A stretch of 64,000 bases of DNA from Leguminivora glycinivorella (Eukaryota > Arthropoda > Insecta > Lepidoptera > Tortricidae), in contig NC_062990.1 in NCBI RefSeq assembly GCF_023078275.1, forward strand, positions 3,675,501 through 3,739,500, in the 5' to 3' direction. Below are positions 9,735 to 20,514 of this stretch, piece after piece; within the stretch, counting starts at the first letter, position 1; each line of letters begins with the position of its first letter. A program made the position numbers and the translations under genes. The notes beneath the pieces are model-generated. The model was given only the letters and a program-made list of their open reading frames with translations. It ran no database searches and was not told the origin of the DNA.

Positions 9735-9985
9735 TCTAAACTAAGCAAGGCTTGTATTATGGTGTGAGGGGCGACGATATATATAGGTACTTACTAATGT
9801 AGATAACTGTAGGTAAATACGGTACCTACTTATATACATACAAATAAACGCCCTCACCGGGATTCGATTCCGGGACCTCCAACTTAGTAGGCAAAGTCAC
9901 TAGTCAAGGTCAACTAGGTCAACAAGGTAACCGTATTCACTACAAGTACTACAACATTGAATCTCAAGATCTCCATACTATCTGA
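9735..9985 (-). repeat. SINE family B inside Z copy 1
   Basis: The minus strand carries gaatcgaatcccggtgagg (B-box-like) followed by ggcgtttatttgtatgtat and a tail with atatatcgtcgcccctcaca. A related copy outside Z is at 23865-24080. It is shared by both Z copies, so it was there before Z duplicated. Confidence 0.6.
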
Positions 9986-10227
9986 CCCGTTTCCTTTGAC
10001 CAGTGAGTTATACACGGGACACTATAAAAACAAACTTATAGGTACTTTCAAAATAAACAATAGAAAGGTACTCGTAAATATTATTAGTAAGCTTAGCGTT
10101 TGTGTTAAAAAGAGAAAGTAACATAAATAAAACGACTTATTACTCAAATATAGGTTCGAGTATCATTATTAAATACTTTATACAATTAAAATTACGTATA
10201 ATAATAATTAAGGAATACACAAAACAA

Positions 10228-10440
10228 AGACTTGAAAATGAAAATGAATTATTTATTTTTCAAGTAGGCATATTACAATGCGCATATGAACGTCAAATAA
10301 ATATACGCCGGCTCTAACCCTACGCCTCAGCCTCGAGAAGATTTCAGTCCCCCCTCAGTTGGGAGGGGTGTATCCACTATGGGACCGGCAAGAAACTTGG
10401 CGGGCCACTTCTTTTCAATACATTACATCTTATAATTAAC
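10228..10440 (-). repeat. LINE/SINE 3' end inside Z copy 1
   Basis: Minus strand: ggcccgccaagtttcttgcc, cactcctcccaactgagg-like sequence, ctgaggcgtagggttagagc, then an A/T-rich tail with aaaataaataattcatttt. I recognise this 3'-end type from many lepidopteran retroelements. The 71-codon open frame over it (10102-10317) is not a gene. Confidence 0.5.
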
Positions 10441-10793
10441 ATGCATTAAATAACAAGATAAAATTTAACATGCAAAAGTATTCATCAAAAAAAAATTAAC
10501 AGACTAGGTAGGTACTCTATGGAAATTAATTTCACACTTTAAGTTCTCGCGCTTTGTACACATATTTAATTTCAATAAATTATATTGTAGTTTAATAATA
10601 CGTCGTTCTTCTTCAGAGAAAACATATCAAATTGTCACAGAAGAAAAAGATAATATAAATCTCAATACAAAACTCTTTATTACCAAAACAAAAATTCTTT
10701 ATTACCAAAACATACAAACCATCATCCAAATCCACAGCGCAGGCTTCGTCAAATCAATCAATCTTCGTCAATCTCAATATCATTAAATATGTA

Positions 10794-11647
10794 CAAATTC
10801 AAATTCAAATTCAAAATATATTTATTCATGTAGGCCTAGTTACAAGCTCTTATGAATAGTTCATTACATATATATTATGATCCTAATCTAATATATTGTG
10901 ATCTTACAAAACATAAAATATTTTATGTGCTTTCTTATCTGAACTGTGTCCTCTACACATAATACAATTATTTTAATTGCTATTTGTTTTTTGCAGTTTC
11001 TGGTTCGGGCCATGCATGTTTATATTGTTTATCTATCAAATAGTCCTCGACTCTGTAATAAGCCTTTAATATCAATGATTTTTTTAAGTAGTTCTTAAGA
11101 GCTGGGAGGGGTAATCTCAAAACAGTGTCAGGTCAGGTAACTTATTATAAAAATTAATGCATTCATTGCCCAACAAATGATTTCTGTACTTTGCGGACAC
11201 GAAACTTCTTTATGGCAAGCTTATTTTTGTTTCTAGTGTTATAATTATGGATATCAGAATTCTTAGTGAAACAGTCTAAATTCGTAACAACATAAATTAT
11301 ACTATCATAGATGTTTTGGAAAGCTACAGTTAAGATATTAATTTCTTTGAAAAGTTCTCTTCACGTGTTCCTAAGTTGTAAATAGAACGAATGGCTCTCA
11401 TTTGTAATACAAAAATAGTCTGTATGTCAGCTACTTTGCCCTAAACCAGAATACCATATGACATTAAACTGTGAAAATAACTATGATACACTAGGCGAGC
11501 TGTCTCAACATTAGTCAGTTGCCTGATTCTCCTAACGGCGTATGCGGCTGAATTTAATTTGTTTGCTAGTTTTCTTATATGAAGAGTCCATTGTAGATTT
11601 TTGTCCAATGTTACCTCTAAACACTCCGAAATGAATGATCGCCACAA
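10794..11647 (-). pseudogene. 5'-truncated Jockey-like LINE fragment in Z copy 1
   Basis: The minus strand at 11441-11647 encodes a piece downstream of the RT core (LEVTLDKNLQWTLHIRKLANK, then a LVYHSYFHSLMSYG motif), typical of the thumb region of Jockey-type ORF2 proteins. The rest is frameshifted and ends in repeated TTGAATTTGAATT units at 10796-10820. No catalytic YxDD region is present. The same fragment is at 56409-56615 in the other Z copy. Confidence 0.72.
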
Positions 11648-12429
11648 TTACGCACGATAGCTGTCACGTCTTAACTCGAGTAGCACTAAGCGTTGACTAA
11701 AGAGTCGCCCGTCCCTTTCCCCTTGTAAAATGTTTACGCTCAAGGTCAGTTTTTGGTTTTAAAATACCTAATACGCATTACGCTATGACTGAAGAGTTCA
11801 TTTAAATTCACTAACGTAAATTAAAATATAATTATTCGGTCAGGATATTTGACTATTAAATGTAATTTTTATTTACCAAAGACAAGTAAAATGGATTAAA
11901 GGAGAATGTTGTGTTATTAATTTCTAGGATATTTGCTTAAACCACCTAAGCCACTATTTCGCCGGTTGGGATAAACGGCTAACGTGCAGTTTTTGACTGC
12001 CGCGGTTCTGGATAAACGGCTAACGTGCAGTTCTTTACTACCGCGGTTCTAGATAAATGGTTAACGTGCAATCATAACATTTTTTCATTGTGGTAAAATG
12101 ACTTATAAACTAAAACACATAAAATTACATTAAACGAAATTGACTAACATCCAAACAAGTGTTTTTGGCGTTAACATATAGCCAGTATCTCAATAATTTG
12201 TCAAAAAAAGTGGCTTGTTAGAGAAAATGTTTTTAGTAAATTGCCTTTTTCCAAATTGCTAACAAGCCAAAAAAGTCTTCAGATCGTTTTGAAACCTGGC
12301 TCGTTAGACTCAGAAAAAATCGCTGATTCCAATGATGTATATAACTCAATATGCCCAAAAATGGTCTGTTAGTCAATTAGCCTTTCCAGCGTCGATATGT
12401 TTTTTGCCTCTTATTGCCTATTATACAAT

Positions 12430-12925
12430 AATCTGGGCAACCGAGCTTCGCTCGGTTCTGTTTCGTATCCTTGACATGTGTCGCCATCTAGTTCAAAAAT
12501 GAATAGTACCTACATCGAGCGAAAGAATTCTCAGCCTTAACAACACAACTACTCCACACGAGATGGCGCGCATTTCGCCACAAAAACTCAAATAGTGTAT
12601 TTTCTATTTGTTTTAGCCTTGACCTGTGTCGCCATCTAGTGTTTGCAATAAATAGTACTTACGACCGAAAGAATTCTGTCTTAACAGTACAACTACTGCA
12701 CACGAGATGGCACGCGAAGAAAAACGCATAAAAACTCGAAAATTCGCGTTTTCCGGGACCTAAGGATAAGTTAGACCGATTTTTCACCCCCAAAAACCCC
12801 CACATAACAAATTTCTGCGAAATCGTTAGAGCGGTTTCCGAGATCGTCAGTGTAAATAAATATATATATAAATAAATAAATAAATATACAAGAATTGCTC
12901 GTTTAAAAGTATAAGATAGGTATAC
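12430..12925 (+). repeat. ACCGAGCTTCGCTCGG repeat, copy 1 with internal tandem duplication
   Basis: It starts tctgggcaaccgagcttcgc and ends caagaattgctcgtttaaaa. Between these, a block of about 150 bp from tgtgtcgccatctagt to cacacgagatggc is present twice (12463-12570 and 12611-12715). A related element with the same two ends is at 21485-21918. Confidence 0.65.
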
Positions 12926-13204
12926 ATACCTACTATGGCAACTCTATCACAGCGCAGAATATGCAGAAGCCACATGGTGGTCTGCGACAGAAACTCAATA
13001 GACATTTTCAGAGTTTTTAAAATAAGTACCTAAGTAGGTAGGTACGTGAAGTAACATGGTAAATTAAAAAAATATCATTAGATACTTATTGCGAAGGTGT
13101 AACAATTTCCTTCGTTTTGCCACATATCAATAATTACCTATCTATATTAAATTCATTAATCCGTATACAACTATACATTACATTTTTACAGTACGGTAAT
13201 ACTC

Positions 13205-13347
13205 ACCCCGTTATTCATAAACGTACACTAAGTTATCAAGCCGATAAAGTTCGGTTGTCCCTTTCCGACGTATTGGTGTGATAGAAAGGGATAAACGAAC
13301 TTTATCGGCTGGATAACTTTAGTGTACATTTATGAATAAAGGTGTTA
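13205..13347. mobile_element. Hairpin MITE, copy 2
   Basis: Arms gttattcataaacgtacact...agtgtacatttatgaataa and an inner arm aagccgataaagtt around the loop cgacgtattggtgtgatag, which is the reverse complement of the loop in copy 1. Arms are more diverged than in copy 1. Confidence 0.75.
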
Positions 13348-13429
13348 AAATTTAAAGCTACGAAATTTTACATAAAACACCTACTTTAAAATAAAATAAA
13401 AAATGTTGAATTTGGTTAACATTATAAAA

Positions 13430-13622
13430 GACCTCACGCAAGCTGTGCTAATTAGTTCGCGAATTCGTCGAGAGGTGGCGCTAAACACAATTATGCTCAT
13501 TAGAGAACCTATACTTCTAGCCTAGCCCAGTCTTTAGACTTATGTGAGTAACGTAAAAGTACCTAATAGTTTTGTAGGTACGGAACCCTCGGTGGGCGAG
13601 TCCGACTCGCACTTGGCCGGTT
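13430..13622 (-). repeat. Fragment of the AACCGGCCAAGTGCGA repeat
   Basis: It ends in cgagtccgactcgcacttgg, then ccggtttttt; the minus strand matches the start of the long copy at 22225. Both contain a gcgaattc-type motif next to a ggcgctaaaca / tagcgccatct block. It is truncated at its junction with the next repeat. Confidence 0.55.
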
Positions 13623-14610
13623 TTTTCCCAACGTTTCGGCCAGGTTGCACTGGCCGTGGTCGCGGAAGACTGACGTCCCAGCAAAATGTCACCGGAGATG
13701 TAAACAACACAAAACTATCCGATATTAATTTATATAAATGTTCGGGGTAGACAAATAAATATAATCTACCCGCATGTAATTATTTACGACATCACATTAG
13801 AAACCTCAAAAATAACAGTACTTCTCCACTATTTAATGGATGTTATTATACATATAAACCTTCCTCATGAATCACTCTATCTATTAAAAAAAACCGCATC
13901 AAAATCCGTTGCGTAGTTTCAAAGATTTAAGCATACAAAGGGACATAGGGACAGAGAAAGCGACTTTGTTTTATATTATGTAGTGATATCGCTATCCCTA
14001 TCCCTTATCAAGATAACACTAAGTTCTCGCGCTTTGTACACATATTTAAAGTCACATACAGGTCGAATGCGATTAATTAACATTATTTTTACCTTTTTTC
14101 CCAACGTTTCGGCCAGGTTGCACTGGCCGTGGTCGCGGAAGACTGACGTCCCAGCAAAATGTCACCGGAGATGCAAACAACACAAAACTACCCGATATTA
14201 ATTTATATAAATGTTCGGGGTAGACAAATAAATATAATCTACCCGCATGTAATTATTTACGACATCACATTAGAAACCTCAAAAATAACAGTACTTCTCC
14301 ACTATTTTATGGATGTTATTATACATATAAACCTTCCTCTTGAATCACTCTATCTATTAAAAAAAACATGTAGTTTGTTATTTAGTTTTATTTATAGGTT
14401 TAATTTTAGTTTTCATGTTATTGTTTTAGTTCCTACTAGCGACCCGCCCCGGCTTTGCACGGGTACTATACCTACATGTAAACCTTCCTCTACAATCACT
14501 CTATCTATTAAAAAAAACCGCATCAAAATCCGTTGCATAGTTTTAAAGATTTAAGCATACATAGGGACATAGGGACAGAGAAAGCGACTTTGTTTTATAC
14601 TATGTAGTGA
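13623..14610 (+). repeat. Pair of direct repeats (CCCAACGTTTCGGCCAGG family)
   Basis: Copy a (13623-13982) and copy b (14096-14367, with a third partial copy of its right end at 14470-14610) share almost every base from cccaacgtttcggccaggtt to the tail catagggacagagaaagcga. Between a and b lies the short piece 13984-14095, which is also the empty target of the hairpin at 5.3 kb. Copy b is interrupted at 14368-14470 by other repeat sequence (gacccgccccggctttgcac). Confidence 0.7.
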
Positions 14611-14760
14611 TATTATGGTATCATGGAGCTGATCTGACGATGGAGCAGAAACTAAAGGTGATGGTCATAGGAACTCTGTCATGAAACGTCGTATCCCATC
14701 GAGTAATGGGTTTTTAGAAACATCTCGGAGAGCAGTAGATGACTGTTGAAAGAAAGGTAC
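14590..14760 (+). repeat. GGAGCTGATCTGACGATGGAG repeat fragment
   Basis: It contains tatggtatcatggagctgat and cgtcgtatcccatcgag. It shares its start with the unit that becomes a tandem satellite at 63.1 kb. Confidence 0.5.
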
Positions 14761-14984
14761 AGATAAAAGCTTGTGCCAAAAATGATTTTTTTGCAAAAAA
14801 CTTATTTAAAATCAATCTCCGATGTTATAAGGTCGGCATTGTCCCCGTGGTCTCGGAACAGATAGGCTAAAGATGACATCAACATCTTCTAGCTGTACGA
14901 AGTTTTCGAACTACCCACACTTGGTCCTGTTAAATTTTATTTAAATCATAAATAACATCAAAGCCTTAGCAATTTTTAAATAAT
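14761..14984. other. Unassigned sequence
   Basis: Nothing was recognised. Confidence 0.3.
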
Positions 14985-15130
14985 TGTGTATTGCTCCAGT
15001 TACAAGTTTCTAATGGGTCGGCAACGCGCACGTGACACCCCTTGAGTTGCGGGCGTCCATAGGTTACGGTGACCGCTTTCCATTAGGCGGTCCGTATACC
15101 TGTTTGCCACCGACGTGGTATAAAAAAAAA
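14985..15130 (+). repeat. Dispersed retroelement 3' tail, diverged copy
   Basis: gggtcggcaacgcgcacgtg, ggtgaccgctttccattagg and a poly-A end align with the copy at 3550-3676. Clearly older. Confidence 0.55.
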
Positions 15131-15312
15131 GTTACCATGTAGCAAGTACATTATAATCTATATATATGTAATTGTTTCATAGCACATACATAAGTAATTC
15201 TTTATTTACATGATCATATTTACATAATTATATGTGAAACTAAGACTAAACTTAAAAGCTACACTTATATGTAGTTCTTAAGTTCTTAAGTTATTGAAGT
15301 AAAATAGGCAGT

Positions 15313-15533
15313 TCGTTTGCCGTTTAAGAAGTTTAACACTCTTACGGTAGATGTCGCTATGGGTCCCATTGACCTTAGTAGTGGAAAATTTCGCTGGCTT
15401 GGTTGAAGTCTTGGTGGCTCAGTTGGCAGAGCGCTGGAGTATCGATCCAGAGGCCGTGAGTTCAAGTCTCACCCAAGGCAGACATTTTCCACTTTTAAAT
15501 TTATTCTAATTATGCTAATCAGAAGTTAAAATT
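15313..15533 (+). mobile_element. Foldback tRNA-derived SINE, copy 3
   Basis: Bounded by a 13-bp direct repeat (taaaataggcagt at 15300-15312 and 15534-15546). Order: a middle block with cggtagatgtcgcta (shared with copy 2), agtggaaaatttcgctggct, which is a diverged inverted copy of the tRNA 3' end plus flank, then the tRNA body and gacattttccactttt. The inverted arm is shorter and more decayed than in the other copies, but the layout is the same. Confidence 0.65.
15408..15480 (+). pseudogene. tRNA-like body with complete cloverleaf (anticodon AUC)
   Basis: A 73-nt cloverleaf: acceptor GTCTTGG/CCAAGGC with one G-T pair, D arm GCTC...GAGC, anticodon stem CTGGA/TCCAG with loop GTATCGA (anticodon ATC at 15441-15443), T arm GTGAG/CTCAC with loop TTCAAGT, and discriminator A. 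All stems pair. An AUC anticodon would read GAU (Asp), but eukaryotic Asp tRNAs normally use GUC. Together with the target duplications around the larger element this points to a SINE body, not a host tRNA. Confidence 0.65.
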
Positions 15534-15546
15534 TAAAATAGGCAGT

Positions 15547-16020
15547 GTTTATACAGAGTGATCTAAAAACTGTCTAAAAAGACATAAAACATTTAATATT
15601 TTATGGGACTATATTATTTTTTATAGACTTTAAAGTTTTCGTAGGTGCATGGCGTCCGCTGCAAACACTCAATTCATGCCTGGTGACGGGTCTCCGTATG
15701 ACTCCGTCTCCATGACTGCTTACTTTCAAGAGGACTTCGCAAATAGTACATTGTGTATTAAGGGCGGAAAGTGAAGGATTACGAACGAGAGGCTGTTTGA
15801 TAACTCGAGTTTGTAATCTTTCAGCCGCCCGTGATATACACAATGTTTTTTTCATCACACTCGCGAACTAAATGTATTGAAATACCTACGCTGACATTTC
15901 AAACATTCGTCCGCCATTTTGTAATTTTTGACAGGTCGTGGAAGGCCCCACTCAGGTCAGGTATTCACTTTACTGCCCTAGGGCAGTAAAATAGCTCATC
16001 ATTATCATTTCAGCTATTAA
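15547..16020. other. Unassigned sequence with a 22-bp perfect palindrome
   Basis: An 85-codon minus-strand frame (15601-15858) has no recognisable motif. At 15969-15990 there is a perfect palindrome (tttactgccct/agggcagtaaa). Confidence 0.35.
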
Positions 16021-16029
16021 TCGCGTACT

Positions 16030-16330
16030 GCTGAGCATAAGCCTCCCTTCGTGTACGCCACTTATCCCGGTCCTGGGCTAATCTCATCCAGAAGCGCCCC
16101 GCAGTTTTTCGAATGTCATCCACCCAACGGATGCCAGGCGCTTCTTACCGATAGCGGCCACCATTCGGTCAACATTTTGGTCCACCTGCCATCACTCTGC
16201 CTGGCAACATGCCCCACCCAATTCCGTTTGAGTTTGGAAATGACATAACCACACGTCCCGCAAAATAGCTCAGTATGCAGGCATGTAATAACATCGTTTA
16301 CGAGCGAGTGTGATGGAAAAAATAGGAAGT
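16030..16330 (-). pseudogene. RTE-type LINE ORF C-terminal fragment
   Basis: The minus strand encodes SKLKRNWVGHVARQSDGRWT, then a tryptophan-rich stretch with W..D...LRGASG and, after a gap, an EAY/GRL-like end. This is the W-GH-ARQ-DGRW block typical of the C-terminus of RTE-type (craniofacial-development-protein-like) reverse transcriptases. Stops and gaps show it is dead. No RT catalytic motif is present. Confidence 0.75.
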
Positions 16331-16669
16331 CATCAAACATTGTATGCGAATTGAACCCTAAAATATACAGTTTTTATAAAGTATAATTGGTACTTCTGGT
16401 TCGAAGTTTCGAACGCCATCTTAGCGGTATCGTGTCGTGAATAATTTCCTTTTCTTTTGCTCATTAATGTTGTTTGAAGTGTAGATAATATGGATAGCTT
16501 ATTATGGAGTAAACTAATGTTGTATTGAGAAGCTGATGAAGAATTAATCTCGGAAAGCCACTTTTTTGTCGTCAACGGCCGGTAGTCCACGTGCTCTTGT
16601 AAAATCTAGCTATCAATTTACAAGTGCCAACTCACCGTACACTGTCGTACTTACCGTACCAAAATCAAT

Positions 16670-16875
16670 AACAATTAGTAAATCACCTTGACACTGGCAA
16701 AATAGTCCCAATGGACTGAGGCCATTTAATATATTTCCGAGCTCATATAACCCGGCAACCTTCAAATCAAGAGTGAACAGGCATCTTCTGGGCGAGCTCA
16801 CTCCATCGTAGGCCACGTCTTTGCCTTTGGCTAGTCTGTGGTCAAGAGTAAGCCCATTTATAATAAAAAAAAAAA
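16670..16875 (+). pseudogene. LINE ORF2 C-terminal tail with poly-A
   Basis: The plus strand reads PSSYNPATFKSRVNRHLLGE, a C-terminal motif common in insect LINE ORF2 proteins, followed within about 100 bp by a run of 13 A. It is a 5'-truncated insertion on the plus strand. The minus-strand open frame across it is a shadow. Confidence 0.6.
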
Positions 16876-17720
16876 AACTTAAAGTACAATGGACACAGAC
16901 CACAAATGTGTTGGATTTTTTTTATTCATATCTCCAACACACGCCGCGAATACAAATTAACCTAAACTTTATTGTGTTTTATACGAGTGAAACTTTTATG
17001 GCCGTATTTTTATCACTTATGGCCGAATGCTCTGCCAAATTTACTGGATTGCTTTTGGCTTTTGGTTGGTTTTAAAACGTGAGCGACAATTATGGATAAA
17101 ACAAGTAAAATCAGCAACAAATGAACGAAAAAATCTTGTTATTAAATTTAAAGTCTAATATTTAACTTTCTTTTTTAACTTGTTTCACCTACACGCTACC
17201 CGTTCATTCGAATGAACAAGTGTCCGAGGGGCGTCACGTGCCCGCCTTTGTAGTAGCGTGGCACGTACCTACTACACTCTTCTGAGTTTTACGTAGTAAC
17301 TTATTAGTACTACTGGCCTTAGCGTCTATTTCAGACGATTTATGGTGCAATATCCGAGAGACATCGCTTTTGATGACTAAAGAGACCTATGCGAGAGCGA
17401 CACATTTTGCCACACAGCTGACAAAGAAAGCTTCATAAGTCATAAGTCATTTATTTGCGAAAGATAGGGTATACATAGGTGTTAGTTTACAATAAAGTGA
17501 GCCAATCTACCTTGTCACACAGTGACATGCAAATCTCAGATTGTACCTAGGTCTAGTACTATTATGCATGCACTTAAATAATACCTATCTAAAGCTATAT
17601 TATATCTTGCAACCGATTGCGACGTTTCGCTATGGTGTCTTCTTTCCCTTTAACTTATTAGTATTAGTTAGGTATTTGTGCAAGGCAAGTGAAGGATCTG
17701 TTATGTTAGTAACTTATTAA
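16876..17720. other. Unassigned sequence
   Basis: No gene was recognised. A GC-richer part (17190-17270) lacks an open frame of note. An 84-codon plus frame (16821-17075) runs out of the LINE tail and is not supported as a gene. Confidence 0.35.
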
Positions 17721-17813
17721 CAGAGATCGGATTTTTGTGCGTCATGTCATACTAAAAGTCATTAAAATGACGTAAGTCACTAAGAATGTCGCAAATCCGT
17801 CCGATCTCTGCTT
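17721..17813. mobile_element. Small hairpin MITE
   Basis: Inverted ends cagagatcggatttttg and aaatccgtccgatctctg enclose gcgtcatgtcatacta...gtcactaagaatgtcgc. Total about 93 bp. Confidence 0.55.
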
Positions 17814-17949
17814 ATTAATAATCTGTGACGTAGCATGAAACTGTCACTTTGACTAGGCCTGCTATGTCTTAGAAATCGATTGTGGGACATAATAGCATCT
17901 TAAGTTCATTTGTGGTATGAGTGACGTGCTAGCAACCTGGCATTGCAAT

Positions 17950-18140
17950 CATCATCATCATCCTCCTTGCATTATCCCGGCATTTGCCACGGCTCATGGG
18001 AGCCTGAGGTCCGCATTGACAATTAATCCCAAGATTTGGCGTAGGCACTAGTTTTTACGAAAGCGACTTCCATCTGACCCTCCAACCCTCAGGGTAAACT
18101 AGACCTTATTGGAATTAGTCCAGTTTCCTCACGATGTTAC
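17950..18140 (-). mobile_element. SINE family A, truncated copy
   Basis: It matches the 1064-1387 SINE from its 3' end (catcatcatcctccttgcat in plus orientation) to cagtttcctcacgatgtt, then stops before the tRNA head. Flanked by acctggcattgcaat and acctgtcattgcaat, a 15-bp duplication with one mismatch, so it was 5'-truncated when inserted. Confidence 0.75.
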
Positions 18141-18305
18141 CTGTCATTGCAATATCATTAAATATTACTTTTTTTTTCAACCCAAGACAACACAAATGGC
18201 ATTGAAACATGAGCAGTTTCATGTACTCTGCACACCCCTTTTGATGGGAATACATACGACGTGAAAAAAATTGTACCTATAAAACTCCCGTGAGATTCAT
18301 ACATA

Positions 18306-18613
18306 TTTAAAAATATTTTAAGCGGGTTACTCACGTATTAAGTCGATATAGCGTTCGACATGTTTCGGTTCAATTTCGAGAACCTTTCTCAAGAGTAGCG
18401 ACCCCGCCTTTACAAGTCGAGAGCGCGACGCATAATACTGCGGGCGCTTGCCTTGCTCGGTGCGCGCGGCTGCTGAGGACGGGCGCAGGGGGGGTCGGCG
18501 GCGCGAGCGACGTCACCGTGGCGAGATCGGAGCTACCCACTATGTTACCGACATGTGTGTATGTGTGTGTTGTCGACTTAATACGTGAGTAACCCGCTTA
18601 AAATATTTTTAAA
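18306..18613. mobile_element. MITE with 40-bp TIRs and GC-rich core
   Basis: The left end tttaaaaatattttaagcgg continues to tcacgtattaagtcga; the right end is its reverse complement (18573-18613). The interior (18400-18530) is much more GC-rich than the surroundings and includes a G-run. Noncoding. Confidence 0.78.
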
Positions 18614-18800
18614 ATTGTACCTAACAAATTGTATAAGCGAAATGACCCCTACCTACCTACATTAATTGCTGCGCCCTTCAGGGCTTCATGTGTCATTTCT
18701 GTACCTACCTATACTTTTAAGTACCTACTTGTATTTAAAACCTGTAATGTATATGTGAATTGCAATAAATAAATACAATACAATACGATACAGGCGTGAG
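18614..18800 (+). repeat. Retroelement 3' tail with AATAAATAAATA end
   Basis: ctgcgcccttcagggcttca is followed by a tail with caataaataaatacaatac. It looks like the 3' end of a truncated retroelement. The family was not identified. Confidence 0.4.
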
Positions 18801-19143
18801 TTCAAGAATGTAGGTAATTAATAGAAAAAATTTCAGCAATACTTGCAAAGTAAACAATTATTGTAATTATTTTCTACCTCTCCATTAATGATATCCTTAT
18901 TCTTAATAACGAAAGTAACCCAATTTCAAAAACACCCTGTTCAGAATAAATTAATTCTTCGTTAATTGAGGGATCTGCTCTTCATTATTTATTCTTGAAC
19001 CCTTAACCCGCTGGGTTAATTTGGAAAAGGTGAGCTCTTGACGTGAGCCGGTTGCTAAGTATGACGTGACTAGCTCGCCTGTCCGGCTCTGATATGAAAA
19101 TGTGTTACAAGTTTGATTAAACTTATATTGACCGGGATATAGA

Positions 19144-19458
19144 TTGTGATTACCTTTTTGAATTTTGCCGAGCTTCCGATATTTCGACGCAGTTGCATGC
19201 GTCATGATCACGGAAAATTGACGAAGGCGGGTGGATGTCAAAGCTGCGTAGACCGCGCGCGATCTACCCTCCTTCGCGCGCGTCGGCTGCGTTCACTTTC
19301 AGCGTTACCACTAGTCGCATTCACACTCGATGGTCTGTCCAGTCAGGTCTGTTCTGACTGCGCGAATAAGCCTTCGTCAGTTTTCCGTGATCATGACGCA
19401 TGCAACTGCGTAGAAATATCGGGAGCTCGACAAAAATCAAAAAGATAATCACGGTCGG
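19144..19458. mobile_element. MITE with about 75-bp TIRs
   Basis: The left arm runs from gtgattacctttttgaattt to catgatcacggaaaattgac, and the right arm (about 19375-19455) is its reverse complement with a few mismatches. The core is GC-rich with CGCGCGC runs. Open frames on both strands follow from the symmetry. Confidence 0.75.
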
Positions 19459-19489
19459 TTAATCACGGTCGGTGTTTTAATTTGTCGCC

Positions 19490-19735
19490 GCTCCTCAGAT
19501 TTTTCGGACACATTATGAGAGCACCAATGCATAATATGGCGAATTAATGGTAAACATTCTTGGGGTGGGGCTCGTAAGAGATGGTCTGACTGTGTGAAGA
19601 AATCGTGTGGCGACAGCGTATACTGTGCAGTCCACATGGCTTATGACCGCGTTCAATGGAGATACGCTACTTGTGGTCGCGATCCTCGGCAATGAGGAAA
19701 CGAGGAAGAAGAAGAAGTTATTTTAAACGTTTAAT
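19490..19735 (+). pseudogene. RTE-like LINE C-terminal fragment
   Basis: The plus strand encodes an RLFGHIMRAPMHN-like start, then WGGARKRWSDCVKK and YDRVQWRYATCGRDPRQ before a stop. This matches the GHxxR / RW-D-VK / DR-WR / DP pattern at the end of many insect LINE polymerases. It ends in a GAA-rich tail (aacgaggaagaagaagaag). No catalytic part is present. Confidence 0.65.
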
Positions 19736-20224
19736 TTCGATGACATTATGATTTAATACATGACATTTTAATTTACTTAACCCGTGCACAGGCGGGGAAG
19801 TTAAAGGATTAGGTATTATTTTCAAGACTATAATTGTAGTTTTCTTGTTAAAATTTGATTTATGTTTATTTCAAAGAAGATTTTTATTGCTCTTACGCAT
19901 TTTTTATAATAGTGTGGTGCAATAAAAACTACTAATCATATTGTTGTTTATTCTTTTATCAAAATTTTACCATTTATAAAAAAAGACTCGAGACTCGAGA
20001 AGACTCGAGACTTTGGGCTCGAGATTTCTCGAAACTCGAGACTTCTAATAGGTCGAGAAATCAGAAACCCTAGTCGCCGCTCTTTTCGAACTTCCTTTTT
20101 CCACACTTTTATCGTAATTCATAATTTCGAAAACGGTATATTTTGTACTTCGCAATGTTTATTATGAAACTAGCTTTTTTCCGTGTCTTCGCCCGCGTTT
20201 AATCTATTGCAATACAAACATTAA

Positions 20225-20340
20225 CCGTTTTCACATTATCCGATCCGATTTCGGAAGGATTTCTATAGAAAAAATCCAAGAAACTTTGAATTTATGGGAT
20301 ATCCGACATCCGATATCGGATCGGATAATGTGAAAACGCA
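20225..20340. mobile_element. MITE, short copy of the GTGCGTTTTCACATTATCC family
   Basis: cgttttcacattatccgatc at the left and ggataatgtgaaaacgca at the right, with a core about 70 bp long. Same family as 1434-1770 but without the nested insert. Confidence 0.72.
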
Positions 20341-20514
20341 GGAGGAGAATTTAGAAAAATCCTTTCTTAGTGCTCCTCTACACCTTATAAGGAACCTACG
20401 TGCGTTTGGAATCTCTAGACCAGCGGTTTCGGCTGTGAGTTGATATGTCAGTCAGTCAGTTCTTCTTTTCTATATTTAGAAGTTAATAGTTAAACCACAG
20501 AATATATAATAGTA

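Larger units (their letters stand above)
8967..12395 (+). mobile_element. Z element copy 1: 3.4-kb noncoding TIR element
   Basis: The inverted ends are about 27 bp (CGACGCTGGAAAGGC... and ...GCCTTTCCAGCGTCG). Flanks read ...caatat and atatgt..., compatible with a 4-bp ATAT or a TA duplication. An apparently identical copy lies inverted at 55661-59088. Near the right end are three 40-43 bp units containing GGCTAACGTGCAG (11970-12070), and the left end has the same TAACGTGCA core. The interior carries SINE and LINE fragments and no transposase, so it is a non-autonomous element that captured retroelements and then moved as one unit. Confidence 0.82.

Noticed and set aside
15408..15480. Calling this a functional host tRNA-Asp gene
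   Set aside because: The AUC anticodon is not the usual one and the sequence sits inside a retroposed element with a 13-bp target duplication.
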